Below, one piece after another: positions 23,601 to 33,682 of a DNA stretch of 64,000 nucleotides. Position 1 is the stretch's first letter. Every line of letters begins with the position of its first letter. Origin of the DNA: Candidatus Altimarinota bacterium (GTDB lineage: Bacteria; Patescibacteriota; Gracilibacteria; Absconditabacterales; Absconditicoccaceae); assembly GCA_021734475.1 (NCBI GenBank), contig JAIPIU010000002.1:83592-147591 (forward strand), in the 5' to 3' direction. A program made the translations under genes and the position numbers. The notes beneath the pieces were generated by a model. That model was not told where the DNA came from, searched no databases, and saw only the letters and a list, made by a program, of their open reading frames with translations.

Positions 23601-24561
23601 TACCTTCCTTTCTTCACAGTCATATGCATCATCCAATCAATTGGGTTTACGATCGCCATATACATGTAGTTGACAGAGATTAAATGCTTTATCTTGAAAT
23701 ATTATCCAAACATGAATTTCTATTAGCTGAAATATGTCTGATATCAAAATATTGTCTATACTGCCCAACCCACAATGAAATGATAAATGAAATGAAACCA
23801 TTACTTTATTTTATAATCACCCCAATTTAACAATAAATTCCTGACAAGAAATTAGCTGAAATAATATAGATCTTTGAATTGGATATTATCTACTAATCTG
23901 AACAAGGAAAAAATATTTGAGCTGAATTTTATATCCTTCTATAGCCAAAACACTTACTTGAGATTTTGCTTTTCCAAATTCCGCTTCATGTGTCAAACTT
24001 TATTTATTATCAAATATTATAGATACCTTTTGTTATGATAAGCCAGATAATTGAGAGGAATTTAAAATAAATAATTGAGTCCTATCTTCCATTTCCAATA
24101 TTGATATTTCCATATTAAATCAATCAAAATTACAAACAATATGAACAAAATTATGTTTAACATACCAATGACAAACAATCCATTGTAAATCAATACCATC
24201 CTCCAAAACCAGTACAAAAAACCAAAATAAAATCAGACTCTATGAAAATTATTTGGATTTGATCGATGACTATATGAGACAAAATCGATGAATTTTATTT
24301 TACAATACTGAGATAAAAAATTATTTTGACTTGCTAAATGAAGCCAAAAAAAATATAAGCGATTGAATTTATTATGTTAATATAGACTGAGAATTTATAC
24401 AGACAACAGACATCTCTACTTGGTATACTTCCAAATATAATCAAACGTCTTATGACTATTTAGTCTCCGTATTAAAACAAGATTTATTATGAAATGATCT
24501 AGTGGAAAAATACAAAAAATTGAAAGGGGAATATTTTAAATATTTAGAAAATAATTATTAG
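20605..24561 (+). CDS. giant secreted lamin-tail-domain protein with staphylococcal-nuclease domain (1,318 aa)
   Basis: Signal peptide at residues 1-24 (ends FFYADD). At least four lamin-tail-like (LTD) segments follow, marked by ITEVYRDGTDEWIEI, FFDGYDEWLEITN, ILFIEYDPEGSDTNNE, VNIEYDPEGSDVGNE and SILPNPQGNDKGNE. Between them, about residues 890-1030, is an SNase domain: VLDGDTFRI, SFRLLGVDAPE and DSYGRLLTYVFMD. It keeps the Arg, Glu and Arg equivalent to the R35/E43/R87 active site. LTD-SNase combinations are known among secreted bacterial nucleases. Probably a surface or extracellular Ca-dependent nuclease that degrades DNA/RNA. The C-terminal ~120 residues are helical. Confidence 0.85.
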
Positions 24562-24667
24562 ATCGCTTATTACTTCATGTCTCATGAGGTGTTGGACCGG
24601 AATAATTAAATGATTAAATGAGAAATAATTAGTTTAGGATTTTAGCTTTTATTTTTAGGTTTTATAT

Positions 24668-25612
24668 ATGGAAGCTTTTTTGAAGTGATTCTACTGATAT
24701 AAAAATTTTGGAGACGAAATGTTATTTTTTTGATTGATAAATTGGATAGATCAAAATTATGATATTTCAAAACTCACAGTGGAAGTTTGAGACAAATCTT
24801 GGATGGAAAATTGGATAAGAGAAAACAAAGAATATATGTGACCAATATTGGATAAATTAGATATAGTTCCAATCAATAGATATAGACTCAGATATTTTTC
24901 TCATATTGTTACGTTATTGTGAATCTGACCATATAAAAAACTTTTCAAGTTTTTTGGATGATGAGAGGTTTTGGATGATTCTAGAAAATTTCCTCATGAT
25001 GGACGAAATATAGCTTTGTTGTATAGTGCTAGTATCCGCAAAAAATATTTTATATTACTATGATGAATCTGAACGATCAAGAAAAAATCTACAAAAAGAT
25101 TATATAATTTTATATTACCCAGAGCTCAAAACATAGTATGTAGAGAAAACGTATCTTTTAATTTGGTTAACAAATACAATAAAAAATCTACATTATTGCG
25201 AGATTTTTCTAAACCACTTTTGGAGGAATTTTTAAGTAAACATAATAAATCCAATCATGAAGAATTACTGTTTCCATATATATTAATTAATATTAGCCCC
25301 AAAAGTTTCAATCATGCTAGTTTTGAAAAAATCCAAAAATTTTGTAAAAACTATCCCAAACACAAAAAGATATTTTTTCCATGTGACATGAATTATGATG
25401 AACAATATTTTGATCAACTAAAAAAAATGTTTGGAGATCTGGAAATATATAACCGGACAAAACATAGTCTACAAGAGACTCTTCAGCTGTTTTATAATAG
25501 TGATGGATGAATATGAGCCAGATTACACTTTCTATATCCATTAAAATTTTTCAAAAAAAATATCGAAGCTTTGACTCAAGAAGAGAAAGTAGAAAAACTA
25601 ATTTTTAATTAA
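24668..25612 (+). CDS. polysaccharide pyruvyl transferase family protein (CsaB-like)
   Basis: 314 aa. The start GFYGYKNFGDEMLFFGL matches the G-Y-x-x-x-GDE-x-L motif, followed by KFFGGGEVLDDSR, YFILLGGIGTIKKKST and AQNIVCRENVSFNLV. This is the family that transfers pyruvate ketals to cell-wall polysaccharides. Pyruvylated polymer is the classic ligand of SLH domains. SLH-like modules occur in three proteins of this window, so a role in anchoring the surface layer is a reasonable inference. The stop TAA is directly followed by the inverted-repeat leader of comEC. Confidence 0.8.
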
Positions 25613-25615
25613 ATT

Positions 25616-25686
25616 GTAAATACTGTAAAATTTGTAAAAACTGTAAAATTAGTCTTTACCGTATTTACTGCATTTACAGTGTTTAC
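25616..25686. repeat. inverted repeat in the comEC leader
   Basis: The arms GTAAATACTGTAAA (25616-25629) and TTTACAGTGTTTAC (25673-25686) are complementary except one base. Between them the unit ACTGTAAAATT recurs. The hairpin covers the junction between the pyruvyl transferase stop and the comEC start and could regulate either. Confidence 0.55.
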
Positions 25687-25696
25687 TATATCACAA

Positions 25697-27280
25697 ATGC
25701 TAATCTTTATATCAACATTTACAATATTCACTTTCATAAATATTTTTTTTGAAAATATAAAAATATCTTTCTTTGTATTTTCTATAGTTTTCATTGTTTT
25801 ATTATTTTATTTACTCGTCAAATTCAGAAAATTTTTTTATAAAAAATGGAAATATTTCTTTATTCTGACAATATCTTTCATTGTATCTATTCTTGCCATT
25901 ATTATCAAAACCCTGACTTATGATCAGAATTTATTCAACAAGTTTTTTGATTTAGAAATAGAAAATATCAACAACTCAAGCTGATTGAATTATTTTATAT
26001 GATCATGAATAATAACTGATACATACTCATCTAATAAATATATTTTTCAACTAGCTAATTGATCCAAATATATACTCGATTCCAAAAAATCTTATCAAAT
26101 CCAAGATCAATTACGATTGGTTTGATATCAAAAAAATGTAGACATCTCTTCAAATAAAAACAGTTCATGAATATTCAATCGAGAATTTGACTACAATAAA
26201 CGGCTCATAATGAAGTGATTTTACGGTAATATTTATGAACAAAATTCTATCGATTTAAGTCAAAAAAATAAGATTGCTTCATCATTTTATTCTTCACAAT
26301 GACTATGATATATCAAAAGAAATCTTCAGTCAAAAATCATCTCTATATATTGAAATTCTCGTAACGCTGGTCTGATTTTGTGAATGCTAATATGAGACAA
26401 ATCTCAAATACCAAAACCTGATTATCAAAATTTTATTGATAGTGGACTAGTTCATATCATAGCTGTCAGTGGTGGTAATATTATTATGATAGTGATTTTT
26501 TTGTCTATTGTATTGTTCTTTTTACCTTTTTATTTTAAAAATTTTGTTATATTTTTAGTTGTTATATTGTATTCACTGGTCTGTTGAATGGACTCAAGTG
26601 TCTTTCGTGCTGTTCTTTTTGCTTGAATGACTATGATGGCTTTGTTTATGGGTAAAGAAAATAATTTTCGAAGATCGGTCTGAATAGTTTATATTGTCAT
26701 GCTTTTGTACAATCCTTATTTTTTATTATATGATTTGGGCTTCTTACTTAGTTTTTGAGCTGTAATAGGTATAAAAATATTTTCTAGTCTAAAAGATCAA
26801 TGATCAAAGATACAAGATAATAAAATGAAAACAAGATTTTGCTTGCAATACTTAAGACCGGAATGACTAGTGAGAAAGGTTTATAATAACTACATCAAAC
26901 CTAGTCTATGAGCCAATATATGAATATTTCCTATAATTATTTTCTTTATGTGAAAGATTAATTTAATCTGATTTTTGTCTAATCTTTTCGTACTTCCAAT
27001 TGTACCAATACTAATGATATACTGATTTTTTAGTATTTTTTTATACCAGATATTTCCATATCAAATTATTTTAGATATACAGATCGTACTTACAAACTAT
27101 GTTTTTGCTATTTCAGAACTAACTTGAAATTACTGAATATATCTATTGGTGGATTCTCCATTGATCAAGTATATGGTTTTATCTTTATTTATAATTTTAT
27201 TAGTTATCCACATAGCTAAAATTAATAAAAGCACATCAAAAACGACTAAAACAAAAAACATTATCAAAACATGATTTTAG
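25697..27280 (+). CDS. comEC: ComEC/Rec2-family DNA uptake channel protein
   Basis: Conducts single-stranded DNA across the inner membrane in natural transformation. The competence domain is recognised by HIIAVSGGNIIMIVIF, CGMDSSVFRAVLFAGM, NPYFLLYDLGFLLSFGAV and many membrane helices. An N-terminal OB-like segment lies at about residues 110-190. I chose the ATG at 25697; a GTG at 25679 is also in frame, and the frame is open back to the previous stop. About 527 aa, without the C-terminal metallo-beta-lactamase domain seen in long ComEC proteins. Stop TAG. Confidence 0.88.
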
Positions 27281-27523
27281 TCTTTTTTATAAAAAAGCAA
27301 TGCTAATAAATTAAATATACTTATTAAAAAATAGTTAGCTTTGTAATTATATTTTAGAAAGACCGGTCAAATATTATATATAAATAAAGTAGTATAAAAA
27401 TGTCAAGTTTTATTGGGATTGAAGCAGAGGGGGAAATGTTTAGAAATATTGCAGTCCGCTCCCCTGATAGGAGGGCTTAGTTGAACCCACCAGTCCTCCC
27501 TTATTAGGGAGGCTTAGTTTAAT
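27281..27523. repeat. intergenic stretch with CCTCC/GGAGG hairpin repeats
   Basis: The first ~160 bp show no gene. At about 27449-27474 and 27494-27516, CTCCCCTGATAGGAGGG and CCTCCCTTATTAGGGAGG form hairpins, each followed by CTTAGTT. The same unit occurs at 42949-42971, so it is a dispersed repeat. Confidence 0.55.
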
Positions 27524-27595
27524 AAGGGAGTGGTGTTAGTGGTAGCACGTCGGTCTCCGAAGCCGAAGGGATAGGTTCAATTCCTGTCTCCCTTG
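27524..27595 (+). tRNA. tRNA-Arg (anticodon CCG)
   Basis: Acceptor AAGGGAG pairs with CTCCCTT, D-stem GTGT/GCAC, anticodon stem TCGGT/GCCGA around CTCCGAA giving anticodon CCG, T-arm ATAGG/CCTGT around TTCAATT. Discriminator G; no encoded CCA, unlike tRNA-Gly. Reads CGG, a codon rare in these AT-rich genes. It sits inside a cluster of palindromic repeats. Confidence 0.85.
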
Positions 27596-27606
27596 AATTC
27601 ACAAAA

Positions 27607-27730
27607 GTCATTCCGGTCTCAGGCGTTGCAACCGGAATCTAAATCACTTCGTCATTCCGGTCTCAAGTGTTGCAACCGGAATCTATAAATAATACTAGAT
27701 TCCCTCTTCCAACAATAGTCCGGGAATGAC
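27607..27730. repeat. palindromic repeat cluster, ATTCCGG class
   Basis: Two direct copies of GTCATTCCGGTCTCA...GTTGCAACCGGAATCT (27607-27640 and 27651-27684), then a diverged unit from AGATTCC to CCGGGAATGAC (27698-27730). Each copy is a hairpin with CATTCCGG/CCGGAATC arms. Tandem and opposed arrangement resembles REP/BIME organisation. Confidence 0.75.
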
Positions 27731-27844
27731 AGTCATTTGGTCGTTTTACTTCTCGCACAAATAAGTAGAGAAAATATTGAAAAAATATCAGACTTCCTTA
27801 TCTACAATCAAAGATAAAATTTATTTTACGATCATATAAATAAA

Positions 27845-30800
27845 ATGAAAAATTTCAAAAAAATTTTTAGCATTACTTGTTGAATTTTGATCTTGTTTAG
27901 TCAGGTCAATTTTTTATTCGCTCAAAGTCCACAGACAAAACAAATTGCTCTTGGATCCAAGACTAATATATTGCCTCAACAAGATTTTGTACCATGAGAG
28001 ATTTTGGTAAAATTCAAAGAGACCAAGATCAACTTAAAATCATCATCATCTATTCCCACATTAAATACTTTTTCTAGCAATCAAGATATCCAAAAAAAGA
28101 AAACTATCTGAAATAATAATATGGCTATTTTTCAAATGGATGAATCCAAAGATATTAATACAAAAATATCTCAATTAAATTCTGATCCAAATGTAGAATA
28201 TGCTCAACCAAACTATATCTATAGATTGTATTCCAGTTTCAATGATCCATATACTTGAAATTTACGATGATTACCCAAAATACAACGATACGAAGCATAT
28301 GATATGTTTAGTGGTGATGTTGTCACAACATGAACAATAGTGGCTGTATTGGATGCATGAGTAGCATATGGACATCCAGATTTAACTACAAATATGCGAG
28401 ATGGAAGCTCGTGTTTGGATTCTCAATGAAATACTCTAAATAATTGTGAACATTGATATGACTTTTTGGACAACGATAAAATTCCATATCCAGTTCGTTC
28501 TTCTCATGGTACACACGTAGCTGGTACAATAGCCGCAGCCGCAAATAACTGATCTGGTATAATATGAATCAATCCCAACGCACAAATAATGGCTATTAGA
28601 GCTGGAGATGATGCTCTGACTACAGATGCTATTATACAATGAATAAATTTTGCTAGATACAATGGAGCTAAAATCATTAATGCTAGTTTTGGATGAACAT
28701 ATTACGATACGTGAATGTACGATGCTATAGATGATTTTAGATTAGCTTGATGACTTTTTGTAGCTGCCGCTGGTAATGGAAATAATTATTGATCTCCTAC
28801 TGTATGAGATGATCATGATAGTGTTGGTCATGTCTATCCATGTGATTTTGATCTAGATAATATTATATGTGTAGCTGCTACAGATTCTAGTGACAATTTA
28901 GCTACATTTTCAGATTATTGAATTACATCTGTAGATGTCTGAGCTCCATGAGTAAATATATATAGTACTACTTTTGCAAAAACTACAGCTACATGATATT
29001 TTGAAGATTTTGAATCACAGACAACATGATATGCTCCTACATGATGGACAACATGATGAACTAATAATTACCGATGAATACGAGATGTATGATGAGGTCG
29101 AATTAATGTTTTGTTTGGTGATCTAAATTACCCATATTTGAATAGTGTAGATACAACTATAGACAAGGCTGTAGATTTGTCTATGTATAGTTGAGCTACT
29201 ATATGATTTCGAGTGCGATGTGATACAGAATATAGTACTTCTGCTTGGACAGACTATATGTATATGCAAACGACTTCCGATGGTTCCACATATACATGAT
29301 TGATTTTTCCAACATTATGAGATTACAAACGAGATGAGGTGTCTTTTGATGATGATTATGTTTCTACAAATAATACTTGAAACTGAACACAAACATATCT
29401 ATCTGCAGATATCCCATGATGACATTTGACAAGTAATTTCAAATTTAGGCTATGACGATACACAAACTCTTCTGATAACGCTTATCAGTGATGTATGGTA
29501 GATGATATCAAAATCACATGATATGGTCTCAGTTGAAATGTAGAAGTATATGAATACAAAGATTGAACTTCCATGGCGTCTCCTCATGTTGCATGATTGG
29601 CTAGTTTGACATGGAGTTCTAGTGGAAATTTAAGCTATTCTCAAATTAGAAATCTTATAATAAACTCATGAGATACAATTAGCTCTCTGGTATGAAAAAC
29701 AGTAAGTTGAAAAAGAATAAATGCTGCAAATATCTTGATGGCGCTCGGTTATGATAATACTCCATGGAGTTTTATATATTCTACAATATTTTCTATACTT
29801 TCATGACAATGAATTAATAATAATTTAAATACTGTTAATTGAATAAACGCTACTAATTTCTCATGATTATATTTTGCTCAGATGTCTGGCTCAGATGAAA
29901 TGTGAAGAATTACATTTCATACATGACTAAACTTGACAGATACATGAACACAAAATTTCTTGTCATGAGATTTACCAAATTCTATATGAATGTCACAGTG
30001 ACAAGTTTGGTTCAATCCATGAACATGATTTGAATGAAAAAATGCAACACTCAAAATAAATTTACCAATCAGTTTTTCTTGAATATTATGATCTATAAAT
30101 TCATGATCATTTATAGTTAGAGAGGGTAGTTGACAAGCAATTACATGAAACGATATGATTACGTCTGTATATTCATGAGCCTGTGTATGAAACTGACAAT
30201 TTGCTTGTCCAATATATTTGGATATAGCTCATTTTACGTCATTTGATCTCAAGCCACAGTTAATCAATGTTAATATCCAGTCAGATAATACCAATAGTTC
30301 TAGCTATGCTCATTCATGAGATTTGATTACGCTTACATTTACATGAAGTGAATCTATTACATGAGTCTCTATTACATTCAACTGACTTACAAGTTTGGCT
30401 ACATGATGATGAACATCACGATATTCTACATTTTTGATAACATGATGAACAGCAGAAACCTGAGTTATATTTTCTATAGATTTTGAAGATAGTCAGTGAA
30501 ATACATGAAATACTGTTTCATCTACTACAGATTCTTCTTTTGTTAATGTAGACAATACCGCTCCATCATTTACACTTACCACCACAAATGTAACATGATC
30601 TAGCGCTAGTATACAATGAACATGATCTGATAATGGACAAATCAATAATCTATATATCAATTGAAATTTGGCTACATGAACATGATCTTGGTCTATTGCG
30701 CTTACATGACTAACGTGATGAGCTAATAATTTTCTATACTCATGAACTGATATAATGTGAAATTTAGCTACATGAACTTTCCAAATAATTAGAGTAGCAT

Positions 30801-32608
30801 ATCCATCGTCTGTATCTACCAATATGCTAAGCTGATCGTCTATGCAGATATCATTCACTTCAGATCTAAATTCTACATGATACATAATATATGGTACATC
30901 ATCACTAAACAATATCACAACATGAACACTGACAACATCTCACAATATCACTCTCAATGGATTGCAAGACGACACTACATATTATTTCAGAGTTTATTCC
31001 AATTTTGATAATTATACCGGAGTATATTCATCTACAGGAAATTTTAAATTACCAAAAATAATTCCTACTAGTGGATCATGAGATATTACCACAACATGAA
31101 CAGTAGATATATGATGATGATCGTCTACTTCATTTACAACTAGCTGAATCCTTAGATTGTATGGTAGCTGATCTATTACAAATTTTTTCCAACTAAACCT
31201 TAGTTGACTGACTATCACATCCAATAGTGGATGACGAAATGGATTTGTAGATGGACCAAAATCTATGACATTTACATGAACAGCGCCATCATATACAGAT
31301 TATACTCATCAGCAAGCTACAAGTTTTAGGGTTTGAGTTGATGGGATTTCTTTGACTTTTGCATGACAGACTCCAAGTATCACATATTATGTATGAACAA
31401 CATATAATACAAAATCACTCAGAATATATAGATCTACAGATGGATCGACATATACATATGTTAATTCATGTACAGTTTCTGGATGATATTGTATATTTAC
31501 TACTACATGATTTTCTTACTTTACTATGATGAGTCCAAATGATACTGGATGATGATGAGGTGGATGATGATGAGGTGGATGATGATGAGGTGGATGAGAT
31601 GATACTACTAGTACATCCAATCCTGATCTAGATGACTTTACATTGTCTACAGATGATTCTAGTCCTGATCAAGATCAGCGAGTAGATCTAAGTATAGAAG
31701 CTCTAGATGATAATAATGATGTGCTAGAAGATTATGATGGAACAGTAGAATTTACAGTGTATTATAGAGATCCAGACGATTCTGATTGGACAGAAACTAG
31801 TTCAGATTCATATTATGATATAGATGAAGACTATGAAGATGGATATACATTTACATCTTCTGATGATGGGACCGTGACTCTCAATGACTTTATTAGATTC
31901 AACAAAGATAATTATGAATATAAATTACTAGTAGAAGATGATGAAGAAAATGTAAGCGAATCCAAAATATTCTATGTATGAGTCAGTCAAACGACTACAT
32001 GTACTACATCTAAACTAACTTGTAGAGATTGAAAATATGAACTAAAATCCGGAGAGTCTTGTGAATGATGAAAACTATGAGATAGCTGTACACCCTCATG
32101 ATGAAGTATAGAATGATCTCGATATACCAAAGAATTCAATGATGCATATCTATATGCTTACCAGATAGGTATCACAACTATGACTACAGTTCAAAATGCT
32201 AATATGTATTGAAGCCTGCAAAGATCTCATATGGCCAAAATGATAGTAAATTATGCTTCCAATGTATTATGAGTCGAAGCCGATACCAGTAAATTATGTA
32301 CGTTCTCAGATATCTCAAGTCAAAATTCTGAACTTAGATGATATATCAAACTTGCTTGTCAGATGTGATTGATGTGAATATGATTAACAGAATTTAGGCC
32401 AACAGATCAAGTACTTAGAGCAGAGTTTGGTACTGTATTGTCTAGAGCTATCCGATGATCAGCAAATGATCAGGCTAATAAATATTATGAAAGACACTTG
32501 AATGCACTCAAATATAACTGAATCATGACCAAGATAGAAGATCCTTGGATGGTAGAAAAGAGGTGATATGTAATGATAATGTTGATGAGAGCCGAAGAGA
32601 AACTTTAA
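27845..32608 (+). CDS. large surface subtilisin-like serine protease with SLH-like C-terminus (1,587 aa)
   Basis: Signal peptide (about residues 1-28), I9-like propeptide (VPGEILVKFKE ... NVEYAQPNYIY), then an S8 peptidase domain with the triad Asp170 in AVLDAGVAYGHPDL, His221 in SHGTHVAGT and Ser576 in GTSMASPHVAG. A ~150-residue jelly-roll-like insert lies between His and Ser. Several Ig/FN3-like repeats follow, then an uninterrupted 17-glycine run (31547-31597), an acidic Asp-rich linker, and a C-terminal SLH-like module (YAYQIGITTMTT ... FRPTDQVLRAEFGTVLSRAI) nearly identical in pattern to the next large gene. Probably a cell-surface protease. Stop TAA. Confidence 0.92.
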
Positions 32609-32622
32609 TAACTTTTATACTT

Positions 32623-32650
32623 GCACCCGGGTAAAAAAATACCCGGGTGC
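32623..32650. terminator. strong CCCGGG hairpin after the protease gene (REP class shared with the transposase)
   Basis: GCACCCGGGTA pairs perfectly with TACCCGGGTGC around a poly-A loop. The same CACCCGGGTG core flanks the REP-associated transposase gene at 39.1-39.9 kb, so this is a dispersed copy that may now serve as a terminator. Confidence 0.7.
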
Positions 32651-32655
32651 TTCTT

Positions 32656-32684
32656 AAAAAACTTATATTATATAAGTTTTTTTA
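32656..32684. terminator. bidirectional rho-independent terminator
   Basis: AAAAAACTTATA pairs with TATAAGTTTTTT around TTA, giving an A-run and T-run on either side; works in both directions. Confidence 0.6.
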
Positions 32685-32699
32685 TTTTATGGTTAGATA

Positions 32700-33240
32700 A
32701 ATTAAGACAAAAATAACTAGGTCCAAACTAGAATTTCTAATATATACTTAGACAGCTGTCTACTTTTTTGTCACATAGATTATGCTAATTCGTATATCCA
32801 ACTGTAAAGGATGGTAAGTTATGGCTCTTTAACAAAGCACGATTTCCAGCAAATAGTGGTGGTTTGCTTAGCAGGCAATTTTTTTTATCTTGCAGAAAAT
32901 GCAAAAACTCACAAAAAGGATCGGTCTGTCTACAAATGTCATCCAGAAAGTAATATAAAAATCAGATTTTTATGGCTTTTGAACTGATATTTGAACCATT
33001 ACAATAAAGGCTTGAAATTGTGTCTATAATGCTTAACTTATAAGATAAGTTTACTGTGTGGAGACACAGAAACGTATACGGACTCATTTGTTTATGGGTT
33101 TTAATTGGTATTATGTGGTGAGACACAAACTCCTTGTTCCCCTGGTTAAAGCAAAAAGCCCAAAGCCCAAAGCCCAAAGCTTTTAGTTTAACTAGTATTA
33201 GTTCATTAAAATTGATCTTCCCCCTTATTAAGAAAGTTTG
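32700..33240. other. unassigned region with nested hairpins; possible structured RNA
   Basis: No convincing gene. Base composition is less AT-biased than surrounding spacers. TTGTGTCT near 33016 can pair with AGACACAA near 33121, enclosing AACTTAT/ATAAGTT and CTGTGT/ACACAG hairpins. Three AAAGCCC tandem units lie near 33157-33180. I looked for tmRNA, RNase P and SRP RNA landmarks and did not find them. Confidence 0.35.
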
Positions 33241-33248
33241 CTTAAAAA

Positions 33249-33334
33249 GTCATTCCGGCGCTAAGAGTTGCAGCCGGAATCTATAGTTTAATAAATAGTA
33301 GATTCCCTATTCCAAAACTTAATCCGGGAATGAC
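33249..33334. repeat. palindromic repeat pair, ATTCCGG class
   Basis: GTCATTCCGGCGC...GCAGCCGGAATCT is followed after ~20 bp by GATTCCC...AATCCGGGAATGAC. Same two-unit arrangement as at 27651-27730. The 348 bp from here to the next ATG hold no gene; they form the probable promoter and leader of the S-layer-like gene, including a TTTTGTC/GACAAAG stem near 33630. Confidence 0.7.
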
Positions 33335-33682
33335 AGTCTAAAAAGAATGGCGGTAAGTTCTCTCAATGAGGGGGACGAAAAAAGGAAAAAGTTTGTGTCG
33401 CTATCGATTATTATCTCGACAAGTGATCATTTCATCCTGTCCTATCGTTTAGTTTATTTAAAAAGTTTTAGACAAAAGTAATAAGACTCAAGATATAAGA
33501 TAGAAATAAATGTTTTAGAGGATTCTAAAATATTTAAATCTCATCTTTAGTCCTGGATCTTTGATCTTGTATCTAAAAAAGAATGTGGTGTTCTTATATC
33601 TTCTTGTTGTGATTCTCGGATTTTGTCGGAAGACGCCCGATTGAGTCAGACAAAGATGTTTTAATTTATATTTTATTGACAC

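Noticed and set aside
20605-24561. Interpretation as a run of pseudogene fragments broken by many TGA stops
   Set aside because: All breaks are TGA, no frameshifts occur, and conserved glycines fall on the TGA codons; a single recoded gene explains everything.
30493-30918. 141-codon open frame on the minus strand inside the subtilase gene
   Set aside because: It is antisense to a frame with clear protease and repeat homology, and its His/Val/Asp-rich product mirrors the repetitive coding strand.
32792-33177. Minus-strand frame of about 128 codons in the unassigned region (longer if TGA is Gly)
   Set aside because: No ATG at its upstream end, no signal or known motif, codon use unlike the genes here, and it coincides with nested hairpins. 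Kept as possible RNA instead.
32700-33240. tmRNA, RNase P RNA or SRP RNA
   Set aside because: No tRNA-like ends or tag frame, no GAGGAAAGTCC block, and no GGAAGGAAGCAGCC loop on either strand.
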